NCBI RefSeq assembly: GCF_003333315.1
Contig: NZ_PSYR01000001.1
Coordinates: 372,001-436,000 of the forward strand
From: Acidiferrobacter thiooxydans
Lineage (GTDB): Bacteria > Pseudomonadota > Gammaproteobacteria > Acidiferrobacterales > Acidiferrobacteraceae
Length of the DNA: 64,000 nt
Reading direction: 5' to 3'
Shown here piece after piece: positions 37,470 to 46,089 of this stretch. The translations under genes and the position numbers were made by a program. The notes under the pieces were generated by a model, which was not told the origin of the DNA, ran no database searches, and saw only the letters and a program-made list of their open reading frames with translations. How positions within the stretch are numbered: position 1 is the first letter of the stretch; each line of letters starts with the position of its first letter.

Positions 37470-39106
37470 GCGTGCGCCAAAGCCTTTCGGTAGTGCCCGT
37501 TCTGTGGGCTCTCGTGGCGCCATGTGCTTATGGTCAAGCGGCCGTGCCTCCCACAGTGACTCCCGGTGCCTTAGGGCATCAGAGCAACGAGATGGCTCGT
37601 CACTACCTCCATCGGCATGCGCAATCCAAGGTTTGGGTGCCTGTGATTCACGTGAATCCGCAGCGCAAGCAGCATCTCCCCGCACCCGGCGGCCCCCATT
37701 TCGTGTTGCGCAAGGTCGTCTTTACGCCATCACACTTTTTGACGAAGTCTGAGCTCGATGCAGTCATTCGACCATATATGGGCCACTCGGTGGACTATCG
37801 CGATCTGGGTCTCATCGTGAGACGAATTGATGGGCTTTACGAGAAGGCGGGCATTCTGACGGGGCGGGCGATTTTGCCCCCACAGGTGGTTCGCAACGGT
37901 ATCGTACGCATTGATCTGATCGAGGGCCGACTCGGCCAAGTGGTGGTATCCGGTAATCGCTACACTAAGACTCGGACCATCATTCAGAGCCTAGGTTTAC
38001 GGCCGGGCGCGGTCATCGATGTGCGAACTCTACGCGCCGCACTCATCAATTATAACCGCAACAACCCCGATCAGCTGAATGCCGCACTACGCCCGGGGGC
38101 AAGCTTTGGTTTGACGAATATCGATATCCTTACCGCCGAGCCTCCGCGTTATTCCGCAGAAGTCTTTGCCGACAACGAAGGGGTTTCCTCGACCGGGCGC
38201 TATGAGGGCGGGGTGTATTTGGGTGATCGCAGCCTGTTTGGGTACAACGACAGCCTGAGTGGTTATGCGCTCGCCTCCGGCGGCAGTACATACGGCTACC
38301 TGGCTTATGATGTACCGGTCACTGATAGCGGCGGGCGTGCCGGTGTCAGTTTTGATCGGAGCCAAATTGCCATCATTCGCGGCCCCTATCAGGGAATCAA
38401 TATTACGGGCCATTCGTGGACGAGTGCCGTCAATTATACCCAGCCGTTCCTGAGCAGCATCCACTGGCAGCTGGATGGCGTGGCCTCGGTCACGGACACG
38501 GAGTCTGTGACCGATATAAGCGGAGTCTCTCTTGGGAGGACCGATCTCCCCGGCGCGTCTCTCGGCGAAGATCTTCATTACTATGCGTCGGGCACGTCTG
38601 TCGATTTCGAGAGCGCGATTGCTTATGACTTGGCAAGTGTGCCGCTAACCCCCGAACGCCGTCTGGAAATCTTCACGGGCGCGACATCGTGGTTTCAGCA
38701 GATTATGGGGCCATGGTCTACCCTCGTTCGTATAGGGTGGCAATGGAGCCCGCAGGCAAACCTGCCTTCGGTGAGCTTATATCAGTTGGGTGGCGCTGAG
38801 AATCTGCGCGGCTATAACCAAGGCTTGGTGGCGGGCGACGTGGGATATACGGTGACAGGCGAGATACGGCGCGTTGTGACCCCATGGTTTACGGCGCTCG
38901 CATTTGTAGACCAGGGCTCTGTGTTCGCACCTCATCCCGCTACGCTTACCCTCACCGATGTGGGAGTTGGCGGGCAATGGCGGTGGCGGTCGTGGCTTTC
39001 CGGGACCCTAAGCGTGGCCTACGCGGATCATATGGTTGTGCCGGACCAACGCCCCTATCAGGTGTTCGCGCGCATCGTGTTCACGCCCGATGCCTTATTT
39101 GAGTAG
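37466..39106 (+). CDS. Two-partner-secretion outer-membrane transporter (TpsB, ShlB/FhaC type)
   Basis: This 546-residue Omp85-superfamily protein would carry the adhesin across the outer membrane. It has a signal peptide (cleavage near AYG-Q, residue 23), a POTRA domain around 75-165 (FVLRKVVFTPSHFLTKSEL, then GLIVRRIDGLYEKAGILTGR), and a C-terminal 16-strand barrel. The barrel includes the conserved LRGYNQG loop motif and the ALAFVDQGSVF strand. ATG 37466 overlaps the adhesin stop as ATGA, so translation was coupled to tpsA; the frame opens earlier but only as a shadow. The gene is intact although its partner is interrupted. Confidence 0.92.
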   Translation: MSVRQSLSVVPVLWALVAPCAYGQAAVPPTVTPGALGHQSNEMARHYLHRHAQSKVWVPVIHVNPQRKQHLPAPGGPHFVLRKVVFTPSHFLTKSELDAVIRPYMGHSVDYRDLGLIVRRIDGLYEKAGILTGRAILPPQVVRNGIVRIDLIEGRLGQVVVSGNRYTKTRTIIQSLGLRPGAVIDVRTLRAALINYNRNNPDQLNAALRPGASFGLTNIDILTAEPPRYSAEVFADNEGVSSTGRYEGGVYLGDRSLFGYNDSLSGYALASGGSTYGYLAYDVPVTDSGGRAGVSFDRSQIAIIRGPYQGINITGHSWTSAVNYTQPFLSSIHWQLDGVASVTDTESVTDISGVSLGRTDLPGASLGEDLHYYASGTSVDFESAIAYDLASVPLTPERRLEIFTGATSWFQQIMGPWSTLVRIGWQWSPQANLPSVSLYQLGGAENLRGYNQGLVAGDVGYTVTGEIRRVVTPWFTALAFVDQGSVFAPHPATLTLTDVGVGGQWRWRSWLSGTLSVAYADHMVVPDQRPYQVFARIVFTPDALFE

Positions 39107-39110
39107 AAGA

Positions 39111-39136
39111 CCCCGCGTTTAAAGAAGCGCGCGGGG
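39111..39136 (+). terminator. Hairpin after tpsB, possible terminator
   Basis: CCCCGCG (39111-39117) and CGCGGGG (39130-39136) form a 7-bp stem with a 12-nt loop just after the tpsB stop. No T-run follows, so factor-independent termination is uncertain. Confidence 0.4.
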
Positions 39137-39171
39137 ATCCCATCGTCTTGGGAGGATGGGCATGGTGGCGG

Positions 39172-39490
39172 CTATTCGTGTGAGCATCCCTGTATGCATC
39201 GGCGGATCACTTTGGCGGATGCGTTCCCGGCAGCGCCTACATAAGAGGCTTGCGCCCATAGCTGTTCCCTTCCGCATTGTCGCCTGATCCTGGAAGGCTG
39301 CTCGCGTGCGCGCAGTTGGGCGAAATCGCTCGCAAACATTCCCGTTGCCAGAAAAGGTCCGGCCGCTGGAAATAACTCCGCACGACACGCGCGCAATTGA
39401 CTTCTCGGTTTGAGCGCCGCGTGCGCGATCCGCACCGCAAGCGCGAGAAGCCATGATCATGATCGTCACAGAATGAAAGCCCACGCATGC
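39172..39490 (-). pseudogene. Remnant of an IS200/IS605-type TnpA transposase
   Basis: One minus frame carries FCDDHDHGFSRL, which resembles the HUH motif region (HVHLL) of Y1 transposases, followed by ARVVRSYFQRPDLFW. Another frame carries QLWAQASYVGAAGNASAKVI and RRCIQ, resembling the L-W-x-x-S-Y-F-x-x-x-x-G-x-x-x-x-x-x-I-x-R-Y-I end of TnpA. At least one frameshift separates them. This is pattern recognition on a short, decayed stretch, so confidence is limited. Confidence 0.42.
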
Positions 39491-39694
39491 TGGTGCCATA
39501 TTGGACAATGATGCCGGTTTCCCGCGCCGAATCATGGCTATTACAGCTCTCAATGTCGGCTCCAAGCGACCTCAGTGACGCATGTCTGCCTCCACGATTG
39601 CGCGATGACCTATTAAATTCATGTGTCGCGATACTAGCGAGCCGGAGATGTTGCCCATGGGTCAGGGTTTGTCTCGCAACAGCTTTGAGTGGCT

Positions 39695-40130
39695 TTAGGG
39701 TAGGGGATCGACATGGCGCGCGCCGCCAAAGCGTCCAAAGCCGTGATCGGGGCAGTAGATCGTATAGCCATGTTCGAGCGCAAGTGCGGCTATGTGGGCA
39801 TCGGTTGTCAAATTCCCGCACGTTCCGCGCTGAACTAGCAAAATATGCCATATCGCCCAGTGGCCATGTCCAGGGACCACGGCGCGCACGGTCGGAAGCG
39901 ACAACCATTCTTAAATATAGGAATATAGGCGCTTGCCCGTTCGACCGGGAGCGGTTGTTCGAATACCCGAGCGTTAGTCGTTACGCGCAAGAAGGCCAAT
40001 ATCACAGCCCAAGGCAAACTGATACTCTGGTCCCCACGCAATGCCTCTTCCCATCACTTTCGGGCCTTCACATGTTGGGGAGATCGCTATTGACCGCGTA
40101 GAGCAGCAGGTTGGCGTCGACCAGGATCAT
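39695..40130 (-). pseudogene. vapC: Decayed VapC toxin (PIN domain), separated from its antitoxin
   Basis: Three reading frames in succession spell out a VapC: MILVDANLLLYAVNSDLPN (first Asp of the PIN site) from ATG 40130; SISLPWAVILAFLRVTTNAR with VFEQPLPVERA in a second frame; and NLTTDAHIAALALEHGYTIY with GRFGGARHVDPL in a third. The full length, about 144 residues, is right for the family. At least two frameshifts make it nonfunctional. Before the IS3-family insertion, its ATG would have overlapped the stop of vapB. Confidence 0.8.
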
Positions 40131-40152
40131 TTGCGCAACATTGAAGTGGTCC

Positions 40153-41046
40153 CTACGCAGCGGACCTCATAGACGGGTCTTGATCTGGGTGTTGCATTCT
40201 GCGCGCATACTCGTTGGGCGACAAGTATCCGAGTGATGAGTGCAGGCGGACAGGATTGTAGAATCCGTGGATGTATTGCGCGATCGCTCTGTGGGCGTCC
40301 TGTTTTGTCGCATACGGCTCGGTCGCTTCTTCGGTCTTCAGTGTTGCGAAGAAGCTCTCCGAGACCGCATTGTCCCAGCAATTTCCCTTGCGACTCATGC
40401 TGGCCACCATGCCAAGTGCGCCGAGAGCGTTGCGGAAATCATCGCTGGCGTACTGGCTGCCGCGGTCGGAATGAAACACCGTACCGGATGGCGGTGTCTG
40501 GAGATGGCAGGCATTGCGCAGCGCATTGAGCACCAGCTCATCGGGCATGCGATCCGAGAGGCTGTAGCCGAGCACCTGGCGTGTCTGTAAGGCGATAATC
40601 ACCGCCAGGTACAGCCAGCCCTCACGAGTGGCAACGTACGTGATGTCGCTTGTCCAGGCCGGCACGGCTGTGTCGACGCTAAATCGCCTCTGTAGGACGT
40701 TCGGGGCGATGGCGCGCTGATGGGCACTGTCGGTCGTGCGCGGCACGAAGCGCCCTTTACGCACGCCTCGCAAGCCTTCCTCGCGCATCACTCGATGCAC
40801 ACGTTTGGGGTTGATGCGCATGCCCTGTGCGCGCAGGGCATGCGTGAGGCGCCGGCGACCATAGCGGCGCCGGCTTTCCTCGTGGACCTGTATGATCGCT
40901 GCACGCAACGGAGCGTCCGCGTCGCTCTGTGGCGCACGTTCTCGGGCCTGCCAGGCGAAGAATCCCGACGTCGATACCTCAAGTACCCGGCACATGAACC
41001 CGATCGGGTAGTGAGTCCGCTGCGAGGCGATATAGGCGTACTTCAC
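40153..41046 (-). CDS. IS3-family transposase OrfB (DDE integrase domain)
   Basis: The 297-residue catalytic subunit has an HTH_21-like region (YGRRRLTHALRAQGMRINPK, with RVHRVMREEGL) and an rve integrase core. The core contains WTSDITYV (first D), VFHSDRGSQYAS (second D) and GNCWDNAVSESFFATLKTE (catalytic E). Its GTG start overlaps the orfA stop (GTGA), so translation is coupled or a -1 frameshift makes an OrfAB fusion. The frame is intact. Confidence 0.92.
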   Translation of the reverse strand: MKYAYIASQRTHYPIGFMCRVLEVSTSGFFAWQARERAPQSDADAPLRAAIIQVHEESRRRYGRRRLTHALRAQGMRINPKRVHRVMREEGLRGVRKGRFVPRTTDSAHQRAIAPNVLQRRFSVDTAVPAWTSDITYVATREGWLYLAVIIALQTRQVLGYSLSDRMPDELVLNALRNACHLQTPPSGTVFHSDRGSQYASDDFRNALGALGMVASMSRKGNCWDNAVSESFFATLKTEEATEPYATKQDAHRAIAQYIHGFYNPVRLHSSLGYLSPNEYARRMQHPDQDPSMRSAA

Positions 41047-41339
41047 TTGGACTCCTTCGCAAAGTACGCTGCGGCTTTTTTTATGAAATCGCGCTCCATG
41101 CGCAGCTGAGCATTCTCGGCTCGAAGCCGTGCATTCTCAGCTTCCACATCGCTCACAGGACGGCGCTTCCCGTCCTTGGCGAACCCTGCTCCATCACGCG
41201 AAATGCGGATCCAATTAGCCAGCGTCTTGACCGAAATACCGAGCTTGCGGGCAGCCTTTGCCGCTCCGAGGCTCTCTGCCAATGACACTGCCTGCGCCTT
41301 GTAATCGGCGGTATATTGAGCACGAACCTGACGTTCCAT
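41043..41339 (-). CDS. IS3-family transposase OrfA (helix-turn-helix)
   Basis: This 98-residue DNA-binding subunit has an HTH_Tnp_1 domain (YTADYKAQAVSLAESLGAAK, then ARKLGISVKTLANWI) and a C-terminal leucine-zipper-like coiled coil (VEAENARLRAENAQLRMERD). ATG 41339 was chosen; the frame opens four codons earlier. It overlaps orfB by 4 bp. Confidence 0.9.
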   Translation of the reverse strand: MERQVRAQYTADYKAQAVSLAESLGAAKAARKLGISVKTLANWIRISRDGAGFAKDGKRRPVSDVEAENARLRAENAQLRMERDFIKKAAAYFAKESK

Positions 41340-41399
41340 AGTGACCTCCAAGTGGTTGGTTTAATCCATCCATTAGAGGTCCGTCAACGGGGGACCACT

Positions 41400-41660
41400 T
41401 CACATAAGCTTTTGGGCGATGGCGTCATCCTCCAGCGCCTCTGCAATCGCGGGCGCCTTATCGAGATTGAGTCCCGTCCGGACATCCCCTAGTGCGGATG
41501 GAACCAAATGGTAGGCCCGTGCAGAAGGGTGCGCCATGGCATGCAGTCCCAAGCGCAAGGCCTCATTGACCACGGCCTTGTAGGGTTTCCCCATTCTTCG
41601 CGCAGTCTCCTGAAGGGCGGCCCCCACTTTTTCATCGATGGTCAGTGTCGTTCGCATCAT
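41400..41660 (-). CDS. vapB: VapB-type antitoxin
   Basis: This 86-residue ribbon-helix-helix antitoxin begins MMRTTLTIDEKVGAALQETA and continues RRMGKPYKAVVNEALRLGL, typical of VapB partners of PIN toxins. The C-terminal toxin-binding tail (LNLDKAPAIAEALEDDAIAQ) is present. The IS3-family insertion cut the gene near its end: the stop now comes from the element (ATG-TGA). Removing the element would add L-R-K before a TGA overlapping the vapC start. The antitoxin is essentially intact while vapC is broken. ATG 41657 is an equally possible start. Confidence 0.85.
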   Translation of the reverse strand: MMRTTLTIDEKVGAALQETARRMGKPYKAVVNEALRLGLHAMAHPSARAYHLVPSALGDVRTGLNLDKAPAIAEALEDDAIAQKLM

Positions 41661-42015
41661 GATGCCTCGCAACGTCGCATCTTGATGTTACCCTAAGTGG
41701 CAGCAGGACCTGCGTCAAGCTGTAGCCTTGTGTAGGCGATCACCAAGATCCGCGTCTTTTTGGATGGTTACGCGGATTTATCAGGAAAGCGTTCCTTGAG
41801 GGAACGGGTTTGGAGGGTCTTGTCCGGGCTGTGATGGCTGAGGGTCGACGGCGGTGATCGCCTTGGGGGTTTTGTAGGAGGTCTTCGCAAAAAAGAGATC
41901 AGGCACCCCAGGATCGGGGTGCGAACGCCCAGCCGTTACAAGCCGTGCAAAGACGGAGGGATTCTTCGTGACAACGGTTATGAGGAAGCGTAGAAGGACG
42001 GCTGGTAAGAGAGCC

Positions 42016-42060
42016 GGCGCAGTCCCGATTCGAACTTGGCGGTGAGAACGGGACTGCGCC
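42016..42060 (+). repeat. 12-bp perfect inverted repeat inside IS21 leader
   Basis: GGCGCAGTCCCG (42016-42027) and CGGGACTGCGCC (42049-42060) can form a 12-bp stem with a 21-nt loop, 26 bp before the first ORF of the element. It could shield the element from incoming transcription, act as an attenuator, or bind an element protein. Confidence 0.6.
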
Positions 42061-42085
42061 ATTTCCCCGTATTGGAGCGGGGTCA

Positions 42086-42541
42086 GTGTGCCAGGATCCC
42101 GTCGCGGCGTCCAGGGCAGCTCTCGGGTTCTGGGAGCGCCGCTTGGCACCGACTGCTCGATTCTTCCTGTGCGCCTATTGCCGCGCCCAGGCCCTTATCT
42201 GCCGCTGGTGCGACCGGGGGCAACGCTATTGCACGCGCACCTGCGCGCATCGTGCCCGCAAGATCCGTCAGCGTGAGGCGGCGCGGCGCTACCAGGCGTC
42301 CCGCATGGGGCGCTTTCGGCACGCCGCCCGCGCCCGCCGCTATCGCCTCTTACGCAAAAACGTGACGCATCAGGGTTCAATCGGCTGTTCGCGCCATGCT
42401 CTACTCGCGCTCGATGCGTCGGTTCGCATGCGTTGCGCGCCACAAAGGCCCGTCTGGGGTCGCTGTTGCGTCTGTCGGGGCCCCTGTTCGGGGCTTGTGC
42501 GACGAGCGTTTCTGAAGAACCGCCGCAGCGAACCGTCTTGA
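42086..42541 (+). CDS. Cys- and Arg-rich IS21 passenger protein
   Basis: This 151-residue basic protein has zinc-binding cysteine pairs early on (LCAYCRAQALICRWCDRGQR and YCTRTCAH) followed by an Arg-rich helix (MGRFRHAARARRYRLLRKNV). A second Cys cluster (GRCCVCRGPC) is near the end. It looks like a zinc-ribbon nucleic-acid-binding protein. It lies upstream of istA inside the element. I have seen similar Cys-rich ORFs ahead of istA in some IS21 relatives but know no function. The GTG start follows GGAGCGGGG. Confidence 0.65.
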   Translation: MCQDPVAASRAALGFWERRLAPTARFFLCAYCRAQALICRWCDRGQRYCTRTCAHRARKIRQREAARRYQASRMGRFRHAARARRYRLLRKNVTHQGSIGCSRHALLALDASVRMRCAPQRPVWGRCCVCRGPCSGLVRRAFLKNRRSEPS

Positions 42542-42575
42542 CGGTCCCCTTCTGCCCCATCACGAGAGTCAAGCC

Positions 42576-44084
42576 ATGATATCCGCCGAAACGCGCGCCC
42601 TGATCCTGCGCTATTACCACGCCGAGCACTGGACGGTGGGCACCATCGCCCGCCAGTTACGCATCCACCATTCGACCGTGACCCGGGTACTCGCCGAAGA
42701 GGGCCAGGCGCCCCGCGCCTTTGTCCCCCGCGCGCCGCGCATCGATCCCTATCTACCGTTTGTGACAGAGACCTTGCGGACCTTCCCGGACCTCACCGCC
42801 ACGCGCCTCTACCACATGGTCCGATCGCGTGGCTACCAGGGGAGCGAGAGCCACTTCCGGCGAGTGATCCGCCGCCATCGTCCGCGCCGGGCGGCCGAGG
42901 CCTACCTGCGTCTACGCGCCCTCCCAGGGACCGAGGGCCAGTGCGACTGGGGGTCGTTTGGGCATCTCACGATCGGACGCGCCCGCCGGCCACTCATGGC
43001 CTTCGTGATGGTCTTGTCCTACTCGCGCCACATCCATCTGCAGTTCTTCCTGGATGCGCGCATGGAGAACTTCCTACGCGGCCACGTCGGGGCCTTCAGC
43101 GCCTGGGGTGGCGTGCCGAGGACCCTTCTCTTCGACAACCTTCGCAGCGCCGTGCTCGAGCGCCGCGGGGAGGTCATCCGCTTCAACCCTGCGCTGCTGG
43201 CCTTCGCCGCCCATTACCGCTTCGAGCCGCGCCCGGTGGCCATTGCCCGCGGGAACGAGAAGGGGCGCGTGGAGCGCGCCATCCGTTATATCCGTGATGC
43301 GTTCTTCGCCGGACGCGCGTTCACCGATCTCGATGATTTGAATCGCCAGGCGCACGCATGGTGCACCGGATTGGCTGCCGACCGGCCATGTCCCGAGGAC
43401 CGGACACGTTCGGTGCGCGCGGTCTTCGCAGACGAACAGCCGTTTCTGCTCTCACTCCCCGGTGCCCCTTATCCGACCGAGGAATGCGTGGCGGTGCGCA
43501 TCGGCAAGACCCCTTATGCCAGATTTGATGGAAATGATTACTCCGTACCACACAGCTGTGTGGGCCAGACCCTGACGGTGCGGGCCGATCCCGATCGGGT
43601 GCGTATCCTGGACGGCGCCACGGTGTGCGCCACCCACGCCCGCAGCTATGACAAACACGCACAGATCGAAGACGCCGCGCATATCGCGGCGTTACGCCTC
43701 GCGAAGGCCGCCGCGCGCGGATCGAGTGGCGCCGATCGGTTGACCCACGCGGCGCCGACCAGTCAAGCCTTCCTCGCCGCAGCCGCGGCCGCCGGCGAGC
43801 CCCTGGCACGCGTGGTCACGGCCCTCGAAGACCTTCTCGATCGCTATGGCGCGCAAGCCCTCGAGGCGGCGCTCACAGAGACCCTGGCGCAGGGGGTGGC
43901 CCACCCGCATGCCGTCTCGCGCGTGCTCGAGCGGGCACGCCGGCAGGCCCATAAGCCCCCGCCGCTTGCCCCTCTGCCGCCCCATATCCAGGCGCGCGAC
44001 GTCACGGTGCGCGCCCCCGATCTGACGGCCTATGACGCGCTTGAGCGTCCGGCACCCCAGGAGAACCGCGATGACGACTGCTGA
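42576..44084 (+). CDS. istA: IS21-family transposase IstA
   Basis: The 502-residue transposase has an N-terminal helix-turn-helix ([20 protein letters not shown]), an rve DDE core with [19 protein letters not shown] and [14 protein letters not shown], and a C-terminal Mu-transposase-like beta domain ([20 protein letters not shown]). It overlaps istB by 14 bp. The length is normal for the family and the frame is intact. Confidence 0.95.
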   Translation: MISAETRALILRYYHAEHWTVGTIARQLRIHHSTVTRVLAEEGQAPRAFVPRAPRIDPYLPFVTETLRTFPDLTATRLYHMVRSRGYQGSESHFRRVIRRHRPRRAAEAYLRLRALPGTEGQCDWGSFGHLTIGRARRPLMAFVMVLSYSRHIHLQFFLDARMENFLRGHVGAFSAWGGVPRTLLFDNLRSAVLERRGEVIRFNPALLAFAAHYRFEPRPVAIARGNEKGRVERAIRYIRDAFFAGRAFTDLDDLNRQAHAWCTGLAADRPCPEDRTRSVRAVFADEQPFLLSLPGAPYPTEECVAVRIGKTPYARFDGNDYSVPHSCVGQTLTVRADPDRVRILDGATVCATHARSYDKHAQIEDAAHIAALRLAKAAARGSSGADRLTHAAPTSQAFLAAAAAAGEPLARVVTALEDLLDRYGAQALEAALTETLAQGVAHPHAVSRVLERARRQAHKPPPLAPLPPHIQARDVTVRAPDLTAYDALERPAPQENRDDDC

Positions 44085-44853
44085 TGAGACCGCCAGCGAA
44101 GGGACGGGCACAACGCTTCGGGCGCGCGCCCAGGCGCTCGCCCTGCATGGCCTTCTGGCCCACTGGGGGCAGGTGCACACGGCCCCGTGGGTCTCCGACC
44201 TTCTCGCCTGGGAGGAGGACGAGCGCCGCCGGCGCAGCCTCGAGCGCCGTCTACGGCGCGCCAAGATCGGGCGCTTCAAGCCCTTGTGCGACTTCGACTG
44301 GACGTGGCCTGCCCATTGCGACCAGGAGGCGATCGCCGGGCTGATGGGACTCGACTTCATAAAGAGCGCCCAGAACGTCGTGCTGATCGGTCCCAATGGG
44401 GTGGGCAAGACTACGCTCGCGCGTAACATCGCCCATCAGGCGCTCATGGCTGGTCACACCGTGCTCTTTACGAGCGCCGGCCCCCTGCTTGGGGAGCTTG
44501 CGGCCCTGGAGAGCGATGCCGCGCTACGGCGACGTCTGCGCCACTATGGCGCTCCCGACTTACTCTGCATCGACGAGGTCGGCTACCTCTCCTACGGTGA
44601 TCGATACGCCGACCTGTTCTTCGAGATCGTTAGCCGTCGCTACGAAACCAAGAGCCTGCTGCTCACCACGAATCGTCCGTTCTCCGAATGGCCCCAGGTG
44701 TTCCCGAACGCCGCCTGCGTGGTGTCTCTGGTCGACCGCATCATCCATCACGCCGAGATCCTCGCCCTAGACGGCGAGTCGTACCGGGCCAAGGAGGCGC
44801 GGGAACGCGCCGAGCAGCGCGCCACGCAGAAGAAGAAGGCGCGGCGACCATGA
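44071..44853 (+). CDS. istB: IS21-family ATPase IstB
   Basis: This 260-residue AAA+ helper ATPase selects the target and stimulates IstA. It contains a DnaC-like Walker A (LIGPNGVGKTTLARNIAHQA), Walker B (LLCIDEVGYLSYG) and sensor-1 LLLTTNRPFSEW. ATG 44071 lies inside the end of istA. The stop overlaps the next small ORF by 4 bp (ATGA). Confidence 0.95.
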   Translation: MTTADETASEGTGTTLRARAQALALHGLLAHWGQVHTAPWVSDLLAWEEDERRRRSLERRLRRAKIGRFKPLCDFDWTWPAHCDQEAIAGLMGLDFIKSAQNVVLIGPNGVGKTTLARNIAHQALMAGHTVLFTSAGPLLGELAALESDAALRRRLRHYGAPDLLCIDEVGYLSYGDRYADLFFEIVSRRYETKSLLLTTNRPFSEWPQVFPNAACVVSLVDRIIHHAEILALDGESYRAKEARERAEQRATQKKKARRP

Positions 44854-45083
44854 GCGCACCCAAGGCCTTGGCCCCAAGCCCCCATCCCGCCATCGCCCAG
44901 GGCCCCCTCACCCTCCACCTGGAGGGGCGCCCCGAGGCCTGGGCCTTTGCCCAGTTCCTGAAGCGCGCGACTTGGGGTTACCACCGCGGTCGCACAATCT
45001 CCGCCGACGAGGCATACGCCATGCAGTGCTTTGCCGAGCGCCTGCGTCTCGCGCTCGCGGCGCAGGGCTATGTGCCGCGGTGA
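44850..45083 (+). CDS. Small IS21 passenger protein
   Basis: This 77-residue protein starts at an ATGA overlap with istB and ends 54 bp before the right end of the element, so it belongs to the IS operon. The central part (GRPEAWAFAQFLKRATWGYH, then RGRTISADEAYAMQCFAERL) looks like a compact helical domain. I do not recognise it; similar small third ORFs occur in some IS21 elements. The tight overlap argues that it is real. Confidence 0.65.
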   Translation: MSAPKALAPSPHPAIAQGPLTLHLEGRPEAWAFAQFLKRATWGYHRGRTISADEAYAMQCFAERLRLALAAQGYVPR

Positions 45084-45265
45084 CAATCCCACCGCGTCCG
45101 CGTGCCAAAAAAGCGCGGTTTTACATGATCGTCAACAGCCTTGTCCAACTCTTGTTGCGTATGGGCAACCTAAAGCCAAAGGAAGCATGCGCGGTGCGCT
45201 TATACTTAATCGATATTGACGCCGCCGACCGCGCATGCCGGGCCTAGTCGTAGACTGGTGTCAAT

Positions 45266-45517
45266 ATGGGTATCGATATGTCCGAGATTGGGGCCTGTGA
45301 GGCGAAGACGCATTTGTCCGAGATCCTGGAGCGGGTGTGTAACGGGGAGTGTTTCGCCATCGCTAAGCACGGGCAGGCGGTGGCTAAGTTGCGGCCGCCG
45401 CTAGGTCAAGGCCTGGAGCAAAGGCGAGCCGCTGTGGTGCGCATGAGGGCCTTCCAGGCTCGCCATGGCCTGGGGTGTTCATTGCGCGAATCGATTGACG
45501 CGGGACCGCGATATTGA
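45266..45517 (+). CDS. Phd/YefM-family antitoxin
   Basis: The 83-residue protein has the Phd fold signature MSEIGACEAKTHLSEILERV followed by CFAIAKHGQAVAKLRPP, where this family usually has I-T-x-x-G-x-P-V-A. The C-terminal part (RMRAFQARHGLGCSLRESID) would wrap the toxin. ATG 45266 or 45278 could start it. It overlaps the following vapC remnant by 4 bp, the usual operon layout. The antitoxin is intact although the toxin is broken. Confidence 0.85.
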   Translation: MGIDMSEIGACEAKTHLSEILERVCNGECFAIAKHGQAVAKLRPPLGQGLEQRRAAVVRMRAFQARHGLGCSLRESIDAGPRY

Positions 45518-45907
45518 CGGCGTTCGTTGCGGACGCGTCCATGATCCGGGCTTGGTATCTGGGGGACGAAGATGTGGAGTCCGCCAACCGGATGCGAAAA
45601 GTGGCTGCGGGGGGAGGGCATTTGCGTCCCTGCGTATTGGGCGTTAGATGTCTGCAACACACGGCTGGCCGCCGCGCGGCACGGTTTTTATCACGATGCT
45701 GGAACTGCGCGAGCTGGCGCCAGATCTGCGCCTGCTGCCGGAGGCCATAGACCGTCAGGCAGATGCTGCGGCGTAGTTCGCCACTTTGGACGTTGCCCGC
45801 GAGCACCATTGGACCATCTGCGAGGCCGCCTCTTTGGAGCGGGCCTCCCGGGGAAGCTGCTACTTGCGACGCTGGATAAGCGGATTCATGGGGTGGGTCC
45901 GCCTTGA
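45514..45907 (+). pseudogene. Decayed VapC-type PIN toxin
   Basis: The frame starts well (MTAFVADASMIRAWYLGDED, then VESANRMRKVAAGG) and then shifts. A second frame carries ICVPAYWALDVCNTRLAAAR, a third carries ITMLELRELAPDLRLLPEAI, and later DVAREHHWTICEAASLERA and LLLATLDKRIHG appear in different frames. Together they trace a complete PIN toxin of about 130 residues with at least three frameshifts. It is a pseudogene. Confidence 0.8.
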
Positions 45908-46089
45908 GTGTTGCGCTTGTGCCAAATACCAAAACACGATGACCGCCGCCCCGCCTTTTGAGCTGCCGCGACCCCGCAGCCGGCGGTGAGGGAAACCAAC
46001 AGGGACGTCCTTTGCGATCAACCAAGAGGGCGCCGCCCCTGGGAAGTGGCAAGCGCACGCCTAAGCCAACTAGGCGTGGTGGATCCCGG

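Larger units (their letters stand above)
40142..41402 (-). mobile_element. IS3-family insertion sequence
   Basis: The 1,261-bp element is bounded by inverted repeats beginning TGAAGTGGTCCC, which continue imperfectly inward to a shared CGGACCTC block. It is flanked by 3-bp direct repeats CAT (40139-40141 and 41403-41405), the duplication size typical of IS3. It carries orfA and orfB on the minus strand. It separates vapB from vapC, inserting a few codons before the end of vapB. Confidence 0.93.
41731..45137 (+). mobile_element. IS21-family insertion sequence with two passenger ORFs
   Basis: The ends are TGTAGGCGATCA (41731) and, reverse-complemented, TGTTGACGATCA (ending 45137). Inward they share the spaced pattern CGATCA-N3-A-N-A-N-CCGCG-N2-TTTTTGG. 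The 3,407-bp element is flanked by 6-bp direct repeats GCCTTG (41725-41730 and 45138-45143). It encodes a Cys-rich protein, IstA, IstB and a 77-residue protein, all on the plus strand. Frames are intact, so the element looks recent. Confidence 0.92.
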
